Below, in pieces: positions 45,147 to 58,100 of a stretch of 64,000 nt of DNA. Source of the DNA: Balanoglossus misakiensis (lineage: Eukaryota > Hemichordata); NCBI GenBank assembly GCA_040954595.2, contig CM082590.2, forward strand, positions 3,038,001 to 3,102,000. The letters are read 5' to 3'. How positions within the stretch are numbered: position 1 is the first letter of the stretch; each line of letters starts with the position of its first letter. The notes below the pieces were generated by a model. The model was not told the origin of the DNA. It was given only the letters and a program-made list of their open reading frames with translations, and did not search any database. Position numbers and translations under genes: made by a program.

Positions 45147-47336
45147 TTAAGTGCTGGGTTTGAAAATCACTGCATATAAATCGCAGCGAAGTAGAAATTC
45201 ATTGTAACCATTTCGCGATGGCGCTTGAATGACCCCTTCTTCTCCCTTTTTACCAATTAGCTTCGTGTGTGTTGCTTTTTGACGTATCAGTGGCCAGAAC
45301 GGCTCCAAGAAGCGCCCTCTTGGGACTATGACTGTGGCTGTATACCGTTTATCTACGATGTGTCGGAGGACCGCATGCACCAATGGAAATGGCGGGTAGA
45401 CATATAAGGTTTCCTGCCTAGAAAATGTGTGCTGGAAAAAGTTGACACCTTCACTTCTGGTTTGCTGAAATGGGGAGACGAACCGTGTTAGTTTTGCATT
45501 TGAGCTGTTTGCCATTGCATCAACGTGGTGTGGGCCAAATTTCTCTTCCAGTAATTGCCACGCACGTGGAGACAGACTTGAATTCTTTAGTGAGATATCG
45601 CGAGATGCTCCATCAGCTTCGTTTTCTGCGGACCTGACATGTATTAGCTTCAGTGTGACGTTGTTGTCCACGCAAAAACGAAATATTTTCCTGATAATTT
45701 CGTTGAGGGCGTTCGATTTGGTGCCTGGGACTCCATTTGACCATACTTGGACCAGTGTCATAGAATCCACGTGTACATCGAGCCGCGTGTTCTTAACAGA
45801 TTCCTGGAATGCGATCAGTGCTCGAGACAGCGCTTCCGCCTCCTTCAGGACGATTGGGTTTTGTCTCCATACTGTCTCCCACATATCACTGACAGTGGTA
45901 TCCGTGGCTTCTGTGTCCGATCTATGTAATACAGCACCCCATTTGTAAGAACTGGCGTCTGTAGACATGGTTACCCGGACATGGTTTTCAGTTGGCCAAT
46001 GGAATGTCCTTGGGGTTGTGACCACTTGTACCCACTCTTGCAATTCTTCTCTGAGTGGGCCTTTGATTGGCACCATGTACTTTGCCTGTTTATTTGCGGC
46101 AGCAATTGAGCGTGCCATCTGACGGATATATAGACGAGCACACGGGATAGCAAGGGAGAACGAGACACACTTTCCCATGATCCTTTGTAGGGATGATAAT
46201 GGAGCGATACGACCGTCCAATACTTGGTTAACTAGCGTTATAAAAGTATGCCTCTTCTCGTCGGGTATTGAGAATGCGTTGGCTACTGTGTCGACGGTCA
46301 TACCCAGCATAATTAGAGACTGTGTTGGTCTGAGGACGCTCTTATCTAAAGATATAAAATATCCCGCATCTATACATAACTTGATTAATATATAGGCCGC
46401 AGCTTCAGTGAGTTGGTACCTGGTCCATTCGTTGTCGGTAGTTGCTTGTGGTAAGCATAGTGCGCCCACATGTCTGTCGTCGATGTACTGTATACATGGT
46501 ACGCCAAGAGACCTCGCATAGCTGGTAATACAGTATCCCACGTTCTGGTATATGAAGGCGGATAATTTCCATCCAAACGGTAGAGTGTTGTTCACATACC
46601 AGGATCCCGCCCACTGGAAACCAACGTAACGCCTTTCGTCCTCTGCCAGTAGGATGTGATCGTATCCGCTCTTGTCATCGCATTTTATTTGATAATCACA
46701 CGATTGCAGGTATTTTGAAACTTCTATCAGCTTATCCAATTTAAAAGGCATGTCCTTCATCCAAAGGTTGAGAAATCTCATATCGATACATAGACGAGGC
46801 TTTTGGGGTTCAATTGTGATGGGCATAACTATATGAGGGGGAGGGGCACACCCTACTCTGCCCCACACCGAAATGGCTCCAGACTTGATTCTATCTTGCA
46901 GGGTATTAGCAATAAATTCTCCAAATTTACTACAATTCGGGTTGTTGTAAAATAACTTGTGAGGGGGTGTATCGTGATCGTATTCGACTCCTTTAAATTG
47001 TCCCGAAAAGTGACGAGTGTAATCCGAGATTTTGACTTTCTCTCGCAACCATGACATAACTAAGTCTTTGTTGTCTAGCCCATTTGTGATGCGATCCCAT
47101 TCTTGAAGATGTTGATGGACTTCACCAGCCTTAAATTCAGCTGCATTTCTATAATTTAACTCTTGGGGGCGGGACAGGGTTCTTCCAAAGGCGACCTCTT
47201 CGACAGCTGGATTCCCTCCCATCACTTCCTGTCTGGGGGCGCCCTCCCATGATACCCATGAATACGAGACACGTCCACCACTTGCTTGATGAACGGGGTA
47301 GTTCATTTCCCACTGTGGGGTCAAAAACTGAAACAA
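45147..47336 (-). CDS. RT-RNase H with methyltransferase-like tail, PAT-like element (729 aa)
   Basis: Reverse transcriptase covers about 160-350: LCIDMRFLN, KCDDKSGYDH, LPFGWKLS and the active site YIDD (284-287). RNase H is at about 455-580 (STDASS at 458-463, Glu499, Asp524, and HVRSAENEADG). From about 599 comes FGPHHVDAMAN, then RFVSPF and a YPPFP motif at 647-651, the Dam-methyltransferase-like domain usual in DIRS/PAT elements. Protein chemistry of that domain is not shown here. The first ATG (47336) may not be the real start, since the 250 bp upstream contain poly-T runs and could include a splice acceptor. Confidence 0.92.
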   Translation of the reverse strand: MFQFLTPQWEMNYPVHQASGGRVSYSWVSWEGAPRQEVMGGNPAVEEVAFGRTLSRPQELNYRNAAEFKAGEVHQHLQEWDRITNGLDNKDLVMSWLREKVKISDYTRHFSGQFKGVEYDHDTPPHKLFYNNPNCSKFGEFIANTLQDRIKSGAISVWGRVGCAPPPHIVMPITIEPQKPRLCIDMRFLNLWMKDMPFKLDKLIEVSKYLQSCDYQIKCDDKSGYDHILLAEDERRYVGFQWAGSWYVNNTLPFGWKLSAFIYQNVGYCITSYARSLGVPCIQYIDDRHVGALCLPQATTDNEWTRYQLTEAAAYILIKLCIDAGYFISLDKSVLRPTQSLIMLGMTVDTVANAFSIPDEKRHTFITLVNQVLDGRIAPLSSLQRIMGKCVSFSLAIPCARLYIRQMARSIAAANKQAKYMVPIKGPLREELQEWVQVVTTPRTFHWPTENHVRVTMSTDASSYKWGAVLHRSDTEATDTTVSDMWETVWRQNPIVLKEAEALSRALIAFQESVKNTRLDVHVDSMTLVQVWSNGVPGTKSNALNEIIRKIFRFCVDNNVTLKLIHVRSAENEADGASRDISLKNSSLSPRAWQLLEEKFGPHHVDAMANSSNAKLTRFVSPFQQTRSEGVNFFQHTFSRQETLYVYPPFPLVHAVLRHIVDKRYTATVIVPRGRFLEPFWPLIRQKATHTKLIGKKGEEGVIQAPSRNGYNEFLLRCDLYAVIFKPST

Positions 47337-47586
47337 AAGGAAAACAGCAAAGCTTAGGACACTTTTTTTTTTTTTTTTTTTTCGAGGGCGACCCCCCAGA
47401 CAGGACCCTGCGAAGGCAGGTTGCTTTTAAAGGCATAGGGCTGTTATTGTTAGCCCCCCTGTCCGAAGGGAAAGGAAAATAAACTACACAAACACTGAGA
47501 TTACAGAGTCATATTACTTATTTTTTTTTTTTTTTGAATATTTCAATGCATCATCGGAAAAGTTATACGATTATCAGTACAATACA

Positions 47587-48966
47587 TTATTTTTTGTCGG
47601 GGCAGTCCCTCGCAATGTGCCCCAACTTCGCACATACAAAGCATTTAATTCCGGATTTTTCAGCCGAATTTCTTGGTTGCTCTCTTCTATAGTAGGGAGA
47701 ATACGGTGTGCGGTTATATGATGCACGAAGTGGATAGGGCATATATCGTCCCGATTCATATTGAGAGAACTGATTAGATGAGCCAGAGTGTTTCATAAAC
47801 TTGTACACTTTTGAAGCTATTTCTTCCTCTTCTTTATTTCCCAATAATAGAATAATTAATCTCCCCGCATCTTCCCCGAAATCGGTAGATTCAAACTGGG
47901 AGAGCACCGCTCGAAAACGATGCAATTTTGGATGTGCGGTGGCTGTCGCTCTGTCGACCAGTGCCCTCAAAGCATTAAGTAGTTGGGTTCGGGATGCGAC
48001 TGCTGGATTGTGGGCCATCTCCATTAGCTTTTGTAAAGCCTCTTCGACAGATGCTGTCCCAGCATTCTTTTCCAATAACAGTAGTTTCTGTTTCAGCTCC
48101 AATAGCTGTTCCTTCACCTACAATACAAACACCGTTTTGTAATGAGTACATCACAGTAACACTGACGCCCATGTACAAAGGTTAACATTATTTTGAATCA
48201 ATTCTCCTTCCTTTCAGAGCCTCGTACCTTCATTTCATTATGAGCCTCATTGCTTCATTATTGTTATTTTGTATACACATACATCTATTTCAATAACCGA
48301 GCTCCACTGCTCTATTTCAATAACCGAGCTCCACTGCTCTATTTCAATAACCGAGCTTCACTGCTCTATTTCGATAACCGAGCTTCACTGCTCTATTTCA
48401 ATAACCGAGCTTCACTGCTCTATTTCAATCATCGAGCCCCAATGCTCTATTTCATAAAACTGGGCCGCATTGTTCTATCGAAAATGTACAGGCACCTGGC
48501 AGTGGGGTCATGTCACGGTTTTCCACTCCATGCATATTCAATGAGGATACAAACATTCACAATGGGGGCAGGTGGCATGCAGGAATTCAACAGGTGTACG
48601 CTGTAGTATAATGGGCGTCGAGAAAACCCGTTAACAAAGTAATGGGGCATACCGAATGAAACGTACACGTCTAGACATCGGAATGAACAATAAATAAGGT
48701 GTACACGAGAAAGGATTTATATGTACCTCATTATCTGCGGTCGTTTGAGCGTTCCCTTGACGACTCGGACCCGGAACTTGACTATCTGGTCGGCTCGTCG
48801 CCCTTTGCTGAGTTGGCTGAGATTGGGAGCCGGCATTACTACTTTGGCTGGTAGAAGGCCTGTGTGCAGCTAGGAACGCTGCGACAGCTTGGGTAGCACT
48901 CGGCTGTGCCTCTTCTGTGGCCGGTGGTGGTGGTGGCGGGTTTTCCCGTACAGGTGGTTGAGCCAT
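47587..48966 (-). CDS. Gag-like protein of the PAT-like element, two exons (about 256 aa)
   Basis: Exon 1 48966-48727 (80 codons) starts with ATG 14 bp inside repeat A1 and is rich in Pro, Ser and Gln. Exon 2 48117-47587 begins at GTG in frame and has no ATG of its own at that point, so splicing (donor GAG/GTACAT, acceptor TTGTATTGTAG) explains it well. Exon 2 starts with a leucine-rich coiled coil (KEQLLELKQKLLLLEK) and ends in a CX2CX4HX4C knuckle (CFVCAKLGHIARDC), as in retroelement Gags. The 609-bp intron holds a minisatellite. Without splicing, exon 1 would end at 48631. Confidence 0.72.
48285..48475 (-). repeat. 27-bp minisatellite in the gag intron
   Basis: About seven copies of a 27-bp unit starting CTATTTCAATAACCGAGC, decaying toward the right. 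Because 27 is a multiple of 3, it gives repetitive open frames that are not genes. Confidence 0.88.
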
Positions 48967-48979
48967 CTTCTCTGCTATA

Positions 48980-49114
48980 TGCTGCCTCCGTGGTTAAGGA
49001 ATGGTACTGAGCCCATGTGCGGATATTCGCTAACTTTTATACGGGTTCTCATGAATATTCATAATAAATTAGCATATGCGGATATATATCGCGTAGTGAT
49101 GCGGCTTTAAATAC
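48980..49114 (-). repeat. Split direct repeat A1 (5' end of the PAT-like element)
   Basis: 135 bp matching 43345-43480, ending CTTTAAATAC at the border with the satellite. It should carry the promoter. Confidence 0.92.
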
Positions 49115-52100
49115 CCTTACATATACATTTAATACCTATGTCAAAATGCAGAGCTTGCATCACCATATACTCCAATGCATTATTAAGCTTGCTTCGCCAT
49201 TTTCCCTGATGCAAAGAATCAGATTAAATGTCACCGTTGTATTAGCAATGTCAAATTAAAGTGCTTTTGGACTTGTATTAACCCAGGGATTTACAGTCAA
49301 CTTTTAATCCCCCTGTATACATTTTAAACCCCTGTGTCAAAGTTTAGTGATTGCATCACCATTGACCCTGGTGCATCATCAAGCATTCTTCAGAATTTGC
49401 CCTGATGCAAAGAATCAGATTCAATGTCACCCTTGCATTAGCAATTTTAAATTACAGTGCTTTTGGACATGTATTAACCTAGGGATTTACAGTCAACATT
49501 AAATACCCATGCACATGCATTAAATACCTATGTCAAAATGCATAGCTTGCATCACCATCTACTCCAATGCATCATTAAGCTTGCTTAGCCATTTCCCTTA
49601 ATGCAAAGAATTACATTCAATGTCACCATTTCATTAGCAATGTCAAATTACAGTGCTTTTGGATGCGTATTAACCCAAGGATTTGTAATCAACTTGAAAT
49701 CCCCATATGCATTTAATACCCATGTCAAAGTGAACTGTTTGCATCACTATCTACCGTGATGCATCATCAAGCCTGCATCGCCATTTACCCTTATGCATAG
49801 AATCAGATTCAATGTCACCGTTGCATTAGCAATGTCAAATAAAAGTGCTTTTGGCCATTATTAACCTAGGGATTTACAATCAACTTTAAATCCCCATATG
49901 CATTATATTCAAAAGTCAATGTGAAGGGCTTGGAACACCATCTATCCTGATGCATCATCACGTTTGCTTCACCATTTATCCATATTCAATGTCACCCTTG
50001 CATTAGTAATTTTAAATTACAGTGCTTTTGGCCATGTATTAACCTCGGGATTTAGAGTCAACTTTAAATATCAATGCGCATGCAATAAATACCCATGTCA
50101 AAGTGAAGTGTTTGCATCACTATCTACTGAGATGCATCATCAAGCTTGCATCGCCATTTACCCTGATGCAAAGACTCAGATTCAATATCATCGTTGCATT
50201 AGCAATGTCAAATTACAGTGCTTATGGCCACGTATTAACCTGAGGATTTACAGTCAACATTAAATACCCATGCATATGCATTAAATACCTATGTCAAAGT
50301 GCAGAGCTTGCATCACCATCTACTCTGATGCACCATTAGGCTTGCTACGCCATTTCCCCTAATGCAAAGAATCACATTCAATGTCACCATTGCATTAGCA
50401 ATTTTAAATTACAGTGCTTTTGGCCATGTATTAACCTGGGGATTTACAATCAACTTTAAATCCCCATATGCGTTATATTCCAATGTCAATGTGAAGGGCT
50501 TGAAACACCATCTATCATGATACATCATCAAGCTTGCTTCACAATTTACCCTGATGCAAAGAATCAGATTTAGTATCACGGTAGCATTAGCAATGTCAAA
50601 TTACAGTGATTATGGCCACGTATTAACCTGGGGATTTACAGACAACTTTAAATACCCATGCATATACATTTAATACCTATGTCAAAATGCAGAGCTTGCA
50701 TCACCATATACTCCGATGCATTATTAAGCTTGCTTCACCATTTGCCCTGATGCAAAGAATCAGTTTAAATGTCACCGTTGTATTATCAATGTCAAATTAC
50801 GGTGCTTTTGGACTTGTATTAACCTGGGGATTTACAGTCAACTTTTAATCCCCCTGTATACATTTTAAACCCCGGTGTCAAAGTTTAGTGATTGCATCAC
50901 CATTGACCCTGGTGCATCATCAAGCATTCTTCAGAATTTGCCCTGATGCAAAGAATCAGATTCAATATCACCCTTGCATTAGCAATTTTAAATTACAGTG
51001 CTTTTGGACATGTATTAACCTGGGGATTTACAGTCAACATTAAATACCCATGCATAGGCATTAAATACCTATGTCACAATGCATAGCTTACATCACCATC
51101 TACTCTGATGCACCATTATGCTCGCTACGCCATTTCCCCTAATGCAAAGAATGACATTCAATGTCACCATTGCATTTGCAATTGTAAATTACAGTGCTTT
51201 TGGCCATGTATTAACCTAGGGATTTTCAATCAACTTTAAATCCCCATATGCGTCATATTCCATTGTCAATGTGAAGGGCTTGAAACACCATCTATCATGA
51301 TACATCATCAAGCTTGCTTCACAATTTACCCTGATGCAAAGAATCAGATTTAGTATCACGGTAGCATTAGCAATGTCAAACTACAGTGCTTATGGCCACG
51401 TATCAACCTGGGGATTTACAATCAACTTTAAATCCCCATATGCGTTATATTCCAATGTCAATGTGAAGGGCTTGAAATACCATCTACCCTGATGCATCAT
51501 CAAGTTTGTTTTGACAACTTTAAATCCCCCTCAGCATGCATTTAATCCCCATGTCAAAGTGCAGAGCTTGCATCACCATCTATCCTGATGCATCATCAAG
51601 CTGCTTCGCCATTAGCCCTGATGCAAAGAATCAGATATAGTGTCACCATTGCATAAGCAATGTCAAATTACAGTGCTTTTGGACACGTATTAACACAGGG
51701 ATTTATAATCTATTTGAAATCCCTATATGCTTTTTATACCCATGTCTAAGCGAAGTGTTTGCATCACTATCTACTGTGATGCATCGTCAAGCATGCTCCG
51801 CCATTTGCCTTAATGCAAAGAATCAGATTAAATGTCACTGTTGCATTCGCAATGTCAAATTACTGTGCTTTTGGCCACGTATTAACCTGGCGATTTACAG
51901 TCAACTTTAAACATCTGTGCATATGCATTAAATACGCATGTCAAAGTGCAGTGTCTCCATCACCATTGATCCTGATGCATCACCAAGCATGCTTCGCTAT
52001 ATGCCCTGATGCAAAGAATCAGATTTAGTATCACAGTAGCATTAGCCATGTCAAATTACAGTGCTTTTGGCTATGTATTAACCTGGGGATTTACAATCAA

Positions 52101-55100
52101 CTTTAAATCCCCATATGCATTATATTCCAATGTCAATGTGAAGGGCTTGAAATACCATCTACCCTGATGCATCATCAAGTTTGTTTCGCCATTAACCCTG
52201 ATGCAAATAATCAGTGTCACCATAGCATCAGCAATGTCAAATTACTGAGCATTTGGCCATGTATTAACTTGCGGGTTTACAATCAACTTCAAATCCCCAT
52301 ATGCATTATATTGCAATGTGAACTTGAACGGCTTGAAACACCATCTATACTGATGCATCATCAAGCTTTCTTCACAATTTACCCTGATGCAAAGAATCAG
52401 ATTTAGTGTCGCCATAGCATTAGCAATGGCAAATAAAAGTGCTTTCGGCCACATATTAACCCAGGGATTTATAATCAACTTGAAATCCCTATATGAATTT
52501 TATACCTATGTCAAAGCGAAGTGCTTGCATCAATATCTACTCTGATGTACCATTATGCTTGCTACACCATTTCCCCTAATGCAAAGAATGACATTCAATG
52601 TCACCATTGCATTTGCAATTTTAAATTACAGTGCTTTTGGCCATGTATTAACCTAGGGATTTTCAATCAACTTTAAATCCCCATATGCGTTATATTCCAT
52701 TGTCAATGTGAAGGGCTTGAAACACCATCTGTCCTGATGCATCATCAAGCTTGCTTCACAATTTACCCCGATGGAAAGAATCAGATTTAATGTCACGGTA
52801 GCATTAGCAATGTCAAACTACAGTGCTTATGGCCACGTATCAACCTGGGGATTTACAATCAACTTTAAATCCCCATATGCATTATATTCTAATGTCAATG
52901 TGAAGGGCTTGAAACACCATCTATCATGATGCATCATCAAGCTTGCTTCACCATTTTCCCTGATGCAAAAAATCAGATTTAGTGTCATGGTAGCATTAGC
53001 AAATCCCTATATGCATTTGATACCCATGTCAAAGTGAAGTGTTTGCATCACTATCTACCGTGATGCATCATCAAGCTTGCATCGCCATTCACCCTTATGC
53101 AAAGAATCAGATTCAATGTCACCGTTGCATTAGCAATGTCAAATTACAGTGCTTATGGCCACGTATTAACCTGAGGATTTACAGTCAACATTAAATACCC
53201 ATGCATATCCATTAAATACCTATGTCAAAGTGCAGAGCTTGCATCACCATTTACTCTGATGCACCATTAGGCTTGCTACGCCATTTCCCCTAATGCAAAG
53301 AATCAGTTTAAATGTCACCGTTGCATTAGCAATTTTAAATTACAGTGTTTTTGGCCATGTATTAACCTATGGATTTGCAATTAACTTTAAATCCCCATAT
53401 GCGTTATATTCCAATGTCAAGTGAAGGGCTTGAAACACCATCTATCCTGATGCATCATCAAGCTTGCTTCACAATTTACCCTGATGCAAAAAATCACATT
53501 CAGCGTCACCATTTCATTAGCAATGTCAAATTACAGTGCTTATTGCCACGTATTAACCTGGGAATTTACAGACAACTTTAAATACCCATGCATATACATT
53601 AAATACCTATGTCAAAGTGCAGAGCTTGCATCACCATCTACTCTGATGCATCATTAGGTTTGCATCGCCATTCCCCATAATGCAAAGAATCAGATTCAAT
53701 GTCACCCTTGCATTAGCAATTTTAAATTACAGTGCTTTTGGACATATATTAACCTGGGGATTTACAGTCGACATTAAATACCCATGCATATGGATTAAAT
53801 ATCTATGTCAAAGTGCAGAGCTTGCATCACCATCTACTCTGATGTACCATTATGCTTGCTACGCCATTTCCCCTAATGCAAAGAATGACATTCAATGTCA
53901 CCATTGCATTTGCAATTTTAAATTACAGTGCTTTTGGCCATGTATTAACCTAGGGATTTTCAATCAACTTTAAATCCCCATATGCGTTATATTCCATTGT
54001 CAATGTGAAGGGCTTGAAACACCATCTGTCCTGATGCATCATCAAGCTTGCTTCACAATTTACCCCGATGGAAAGAATCAGATTTAATGTCACGGTAGCA
54101 TTAGCAATGTCAAACTACAGTGCTTATGGCCACGTATCAACCTGGGGATTTACAATCAATTTTAAATCCCCATATGCGTTATATTCCAATGTCAATGTGA
54201 AGGGCTTGAAATACCTTCTACCCTGATGCATCATCAAGTTTGTTTTGACAACTTTAAATCCCCCTCAGCATGCATTTAATCCTCATGTCAAAGTGCAGAG
54301 CTTGCATCACCATCTATCCTGATGCATCATCAAGCTGCTTCGCCATTAACCCTGATGCAAATAATCAGTGTCACCATAGCATTAGCAATGGCAAATAAAA
54401 GTGCTTTCGGCCACATATTAACCCAGGGATTTATAATCAACTTGAAATCCCCATATGAATTATATACCTATGTCAAAGCGAAGTGCTTGCATCAATATCT
54501 ACCGTGATGCATCATCAAGCTTGCTTCGCCATTTGCCCTAATGCAAAGAATCAGATTCAATGTCACTGTAGCATTAGCAATGTCAAATTACAGTGCTTTT
54601 GGCCATACAATCAACTTTAAATCCCCATGTGCGTTATATTCCAATGTCAATGTGAAGGGCTTGAAACACCATCTATCATGATACATCATCAAGCTTGCTT
54701 CACAATTTACCCTGATGCAAAGAATCAGATTTAGTATCACGGTAGCATTAGCAATGTCAAATTACAGTGCTTATGGCCACGTACATTACTTTAAATACCC
54801 ATGCATATACATTTAATACCTATGTCAAAATGCAGAGCTTGCATCACCATATACTCCGATGCATCATTAAGCTTGCTTCACCATTTGCCCTGATGCAATG
54901 AATCAGATTAAATGTCACCGTTGTATTATCAATGTCAAATTACGGTGCTTTTGGACTTGTATTAACTCAGGGATTTACAGTAAACTTTTAATCCCCCTGT
55001 ATACATTTTAAACCCTGGTGTCAAAGTTTAGTGATTGCATCACCATTGACCCCGGTGCATCATCAAGCATTCTTCAGAATTTGCCCTGATGCAAAGAATG

Positions 55101-58100
55101 AGATTCAATATCACCCTTGCATTAGCAATTTTAAATTACAGTGCTTTTGGACATGTATTAACCTGGGGATTTACAGTCAACATTAAATACCCATGCACAT
55201 GCATTAAATACCCATGTCACAATGCATAGCATGCATCACCACCTACACCAATGTATCATTAAGCTTGCTTAGCCATTTCCCCTAATGCAAAGAATTACAT
55301 TCAATGTCACCATTTCATTAGCAATGTCATATTACATTGCTTTTTGACGCGTATTAACCCAGGGATTTGTAATCAACTTGAAATCCCCATATGCATTTAA
55401 TACCCATGTCAAAGTGAACTGTTTGCATCACTATCTACTGTGATACATCATCAAGCCTGTATCGCCATTTACCCTGATGCATAGGATCACATTCAATGTC
55501 ACCGTTGCATTTGCAATGTCAACTAAAATTTCTTTTGGCCACGTATTAACCTAGGAATTTACAATCAACTTTAAATCCTCATATGCATAGTATTCCAATA
55601 TCAATGTGAAGGGCTTGAAACATCATCTATCCTGATGCATCATCAAGCTTGCTTCACCATTTTCCCTGATGCAAAGAATCAGATTTAGTATCACGGTAGC
55701 ATTAGCAATGTCAAACTACAGTGCTTATGGCCACGTATCAACCTGGGGATTTACAATCAACTTTAAATCCCCATATGCATTATATTCTAATGTCAATGTG
55801 AAGGGCTTGAAACACCATCTATCATGATACATCATCAAGCTTGCTTCACAATTTACCCTGATGCAAAGAATCAGATTTAGTATCACGGTAGCATTAGCAA
55901 TGTCAAATTACAGTGCTTATGGCCACGTACATTACTTTAAATACCCATGCATATACATTTAATACCTATGTCAAAATGCAGAGCTTGCATCACCATATAC
56001 TCCGATGCATCATTAAGCTTGCTTCACCATTTGCCCTGATGCAATGAATCAGATTAAATGTCACCGTTGTATTATCAATGTCAAATTACGGTGCTTTTGG
56101 ACTTGTATTAACTCAGGGATTTACAGTAAACTTTTAATCCCCCTGTATACATTTTAAACCCTGGTGTCAAAGTTTAGTGATTGCATCACCATTGACCCCG
56201 GTGCATCATCAAGCATTCTTCAGAATTTGCCCTGATGCAAAGAATGAGATTCAATATCACCCTTGCATTAGCAATTTTAAATTACAGTGCTTTTGGACAT
56301 GTATTAACCTGGGGATTTACAGTCAACATTAAATACCCATGCACATGCATTAAATACCCATGTCACAATGCATAGCATGCATCACCACCTACACCAATGT
56401 ATCATTAAGCTTGCTTAGCCATTTCCCCTAATGCAAAGAATTACATTCAATGTCACCATTTCATTAGCAATGTCATATTACATTGCTTTTTGACGCGTAT
56501 TAACCCAGGGATTTGTAATCAACTTGAAATCCCCATATGCATTTAATACCCATGTCAAAGTGAACTGTTTGCATCACTATCTACTGTGATACATCATCAA
56601 GCCTGTATCGCCATTTACCCTGATGCATAGGATCACATTCAATGTCACCGTTGCATTTGCAATGTCAACTAAAATTTCTTTTGGCCACGTATTAACCTAG
56701 GAATTTACAATCAACTTTAAATCCTCATATGCATAGTATTCCAATATCAATGTGAAGGGCTTGAAACATCATCTATCCTGATGCATCATCAAGCTTGCTT
56801 CACCATTTTCCCTGATGCAAAGAATCAGATTTAGTATCACGGTAGCATTAGCAATGTCAAATTACAGTGCCTATGGCCACGTATTAACCTCGGGATTTAC
56901 GGACAACTTTAAATACCCATGCATATACATTTAATACCTATGTCAAAGTGCAGAGCTTGCATCACCATTTACTCCGATGCATTATTAAGCTTGCTTCACC
57001 ATTTTCCCTGATGCAAAGAATCAGATTAAATGTCACCGTTGTATTAGCAATGTCAAATTAAAGTGCTTTTGGACTTGTATTAACCCAGGGATTTACAGTC
57101 AACTTTTAATCCCCCTGTATACATTTTAAACCCCGGTGTCAAAGTTTAGTGATTGCATCACCATTGACCCTGGTGCATCATCAAGCATTCTTCAGAATTT
57201 GCCCTGATGCAAAGAATCAGATTCAATGTCACCCTTGCATTAGCAATTTTAAATTACAGTGCTTTTGGACATGTATTAACCTAGGGATTTACAGTCAACA
57301 TTAAATACCCATGCACATGCATTAAATACCTATGTCAAAATGCATAGCTTGCATCACCATCTACTCCAATGCATCATTAAACTTTTAGCCATTTCCCCTA
57401 TTGCAAAGAATTACATTCAATGTCACCATTTCATTAGCAATGTCAAACTACAGTGCTTTTGGGTGCGTATTAACCCAGGGATTTGTAATCAACTTGAAAT
57501 CCCCATATGCATTTAATACCCATGTCAGAGTGAACTGTTTGCATCACTATCTACCGTGATGCATCATCAAGCCTGTATCGCCATTTACCCTGATGCATAG
57601 AATCAGATTCAATGTCACCGTTGCATTAGCAATGTCAAATAAAAGTGCTTTTGGCCATGTATTAACCTAGGGATTTACAATCAACTTTAAATCCCCATAT
57701 GCATTATATTCAAAAGTCAATGTGAAGGGCTTCAAACACCATCTATCCTGATGCATCATCACGTTTGCTTCACCATTTATCCATATTCAATGTCACGCTT
57801 GCATTAGTAATTTTAAATTACAGTGCTTTTTGCCATGTATTAACCTCGGGATTTAGAGTCAACTTTAAATATCAATGCGCATGCATTAAATACCCATGTC
57901 AAAGTGAAGTGTTTGCATCACTATCTACCGGGATGCATCATCAAGCTTGCATCGCCATTTACCCTGATGCAAAGAATCAGATTCAATATCATCGTTGCAT
58001 TAGCAATGTCAAATTACAGTGCTTATGGCCACGTATTAACCTGAGGATATACAATCAACTTTAAATCCCCATATGCGTTATATTCCAATGTCAATGTGAA

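Larger units (their letters stand above)
43135..49114 (-). mobile_element. PAT/DIRS-type tyrosine-recombinase retrotransposon, 5980 bp, split direct repeats
   Basis: On the minus strand the order is A1 (49114-48980), gag, RT-RNase H-methyltransferase-like, tyrosine recombinase, then B1 (43559-43481) joined directly to A2 (43480-43345), a 131-bp spacer and B2 (43213-43135). A1/A2 and B1/B2 are direct repeats of about 135 and 79 bp. This A1-ORFs-B1A2-B2 layout is that of PAT and Ngaro elements, not the inverted ends of DIRS1. The methyltransferase-like tail on the RT protein favours PAT over Ngaro. No target duplication is seen. Confidence 0.9.

Noticed and set aside
48250-48606. Repetitive plus-strand open frames
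   Set aside because: Produced by the 27-bp minisatellite in the gag intron.
43135-49114. DIRS1-type structure with inverted terminal repeats and an internal complementary region
   Set aside because: The terminal sequences are direct, split repeats (A1, B1-A2, B2), not inverted.
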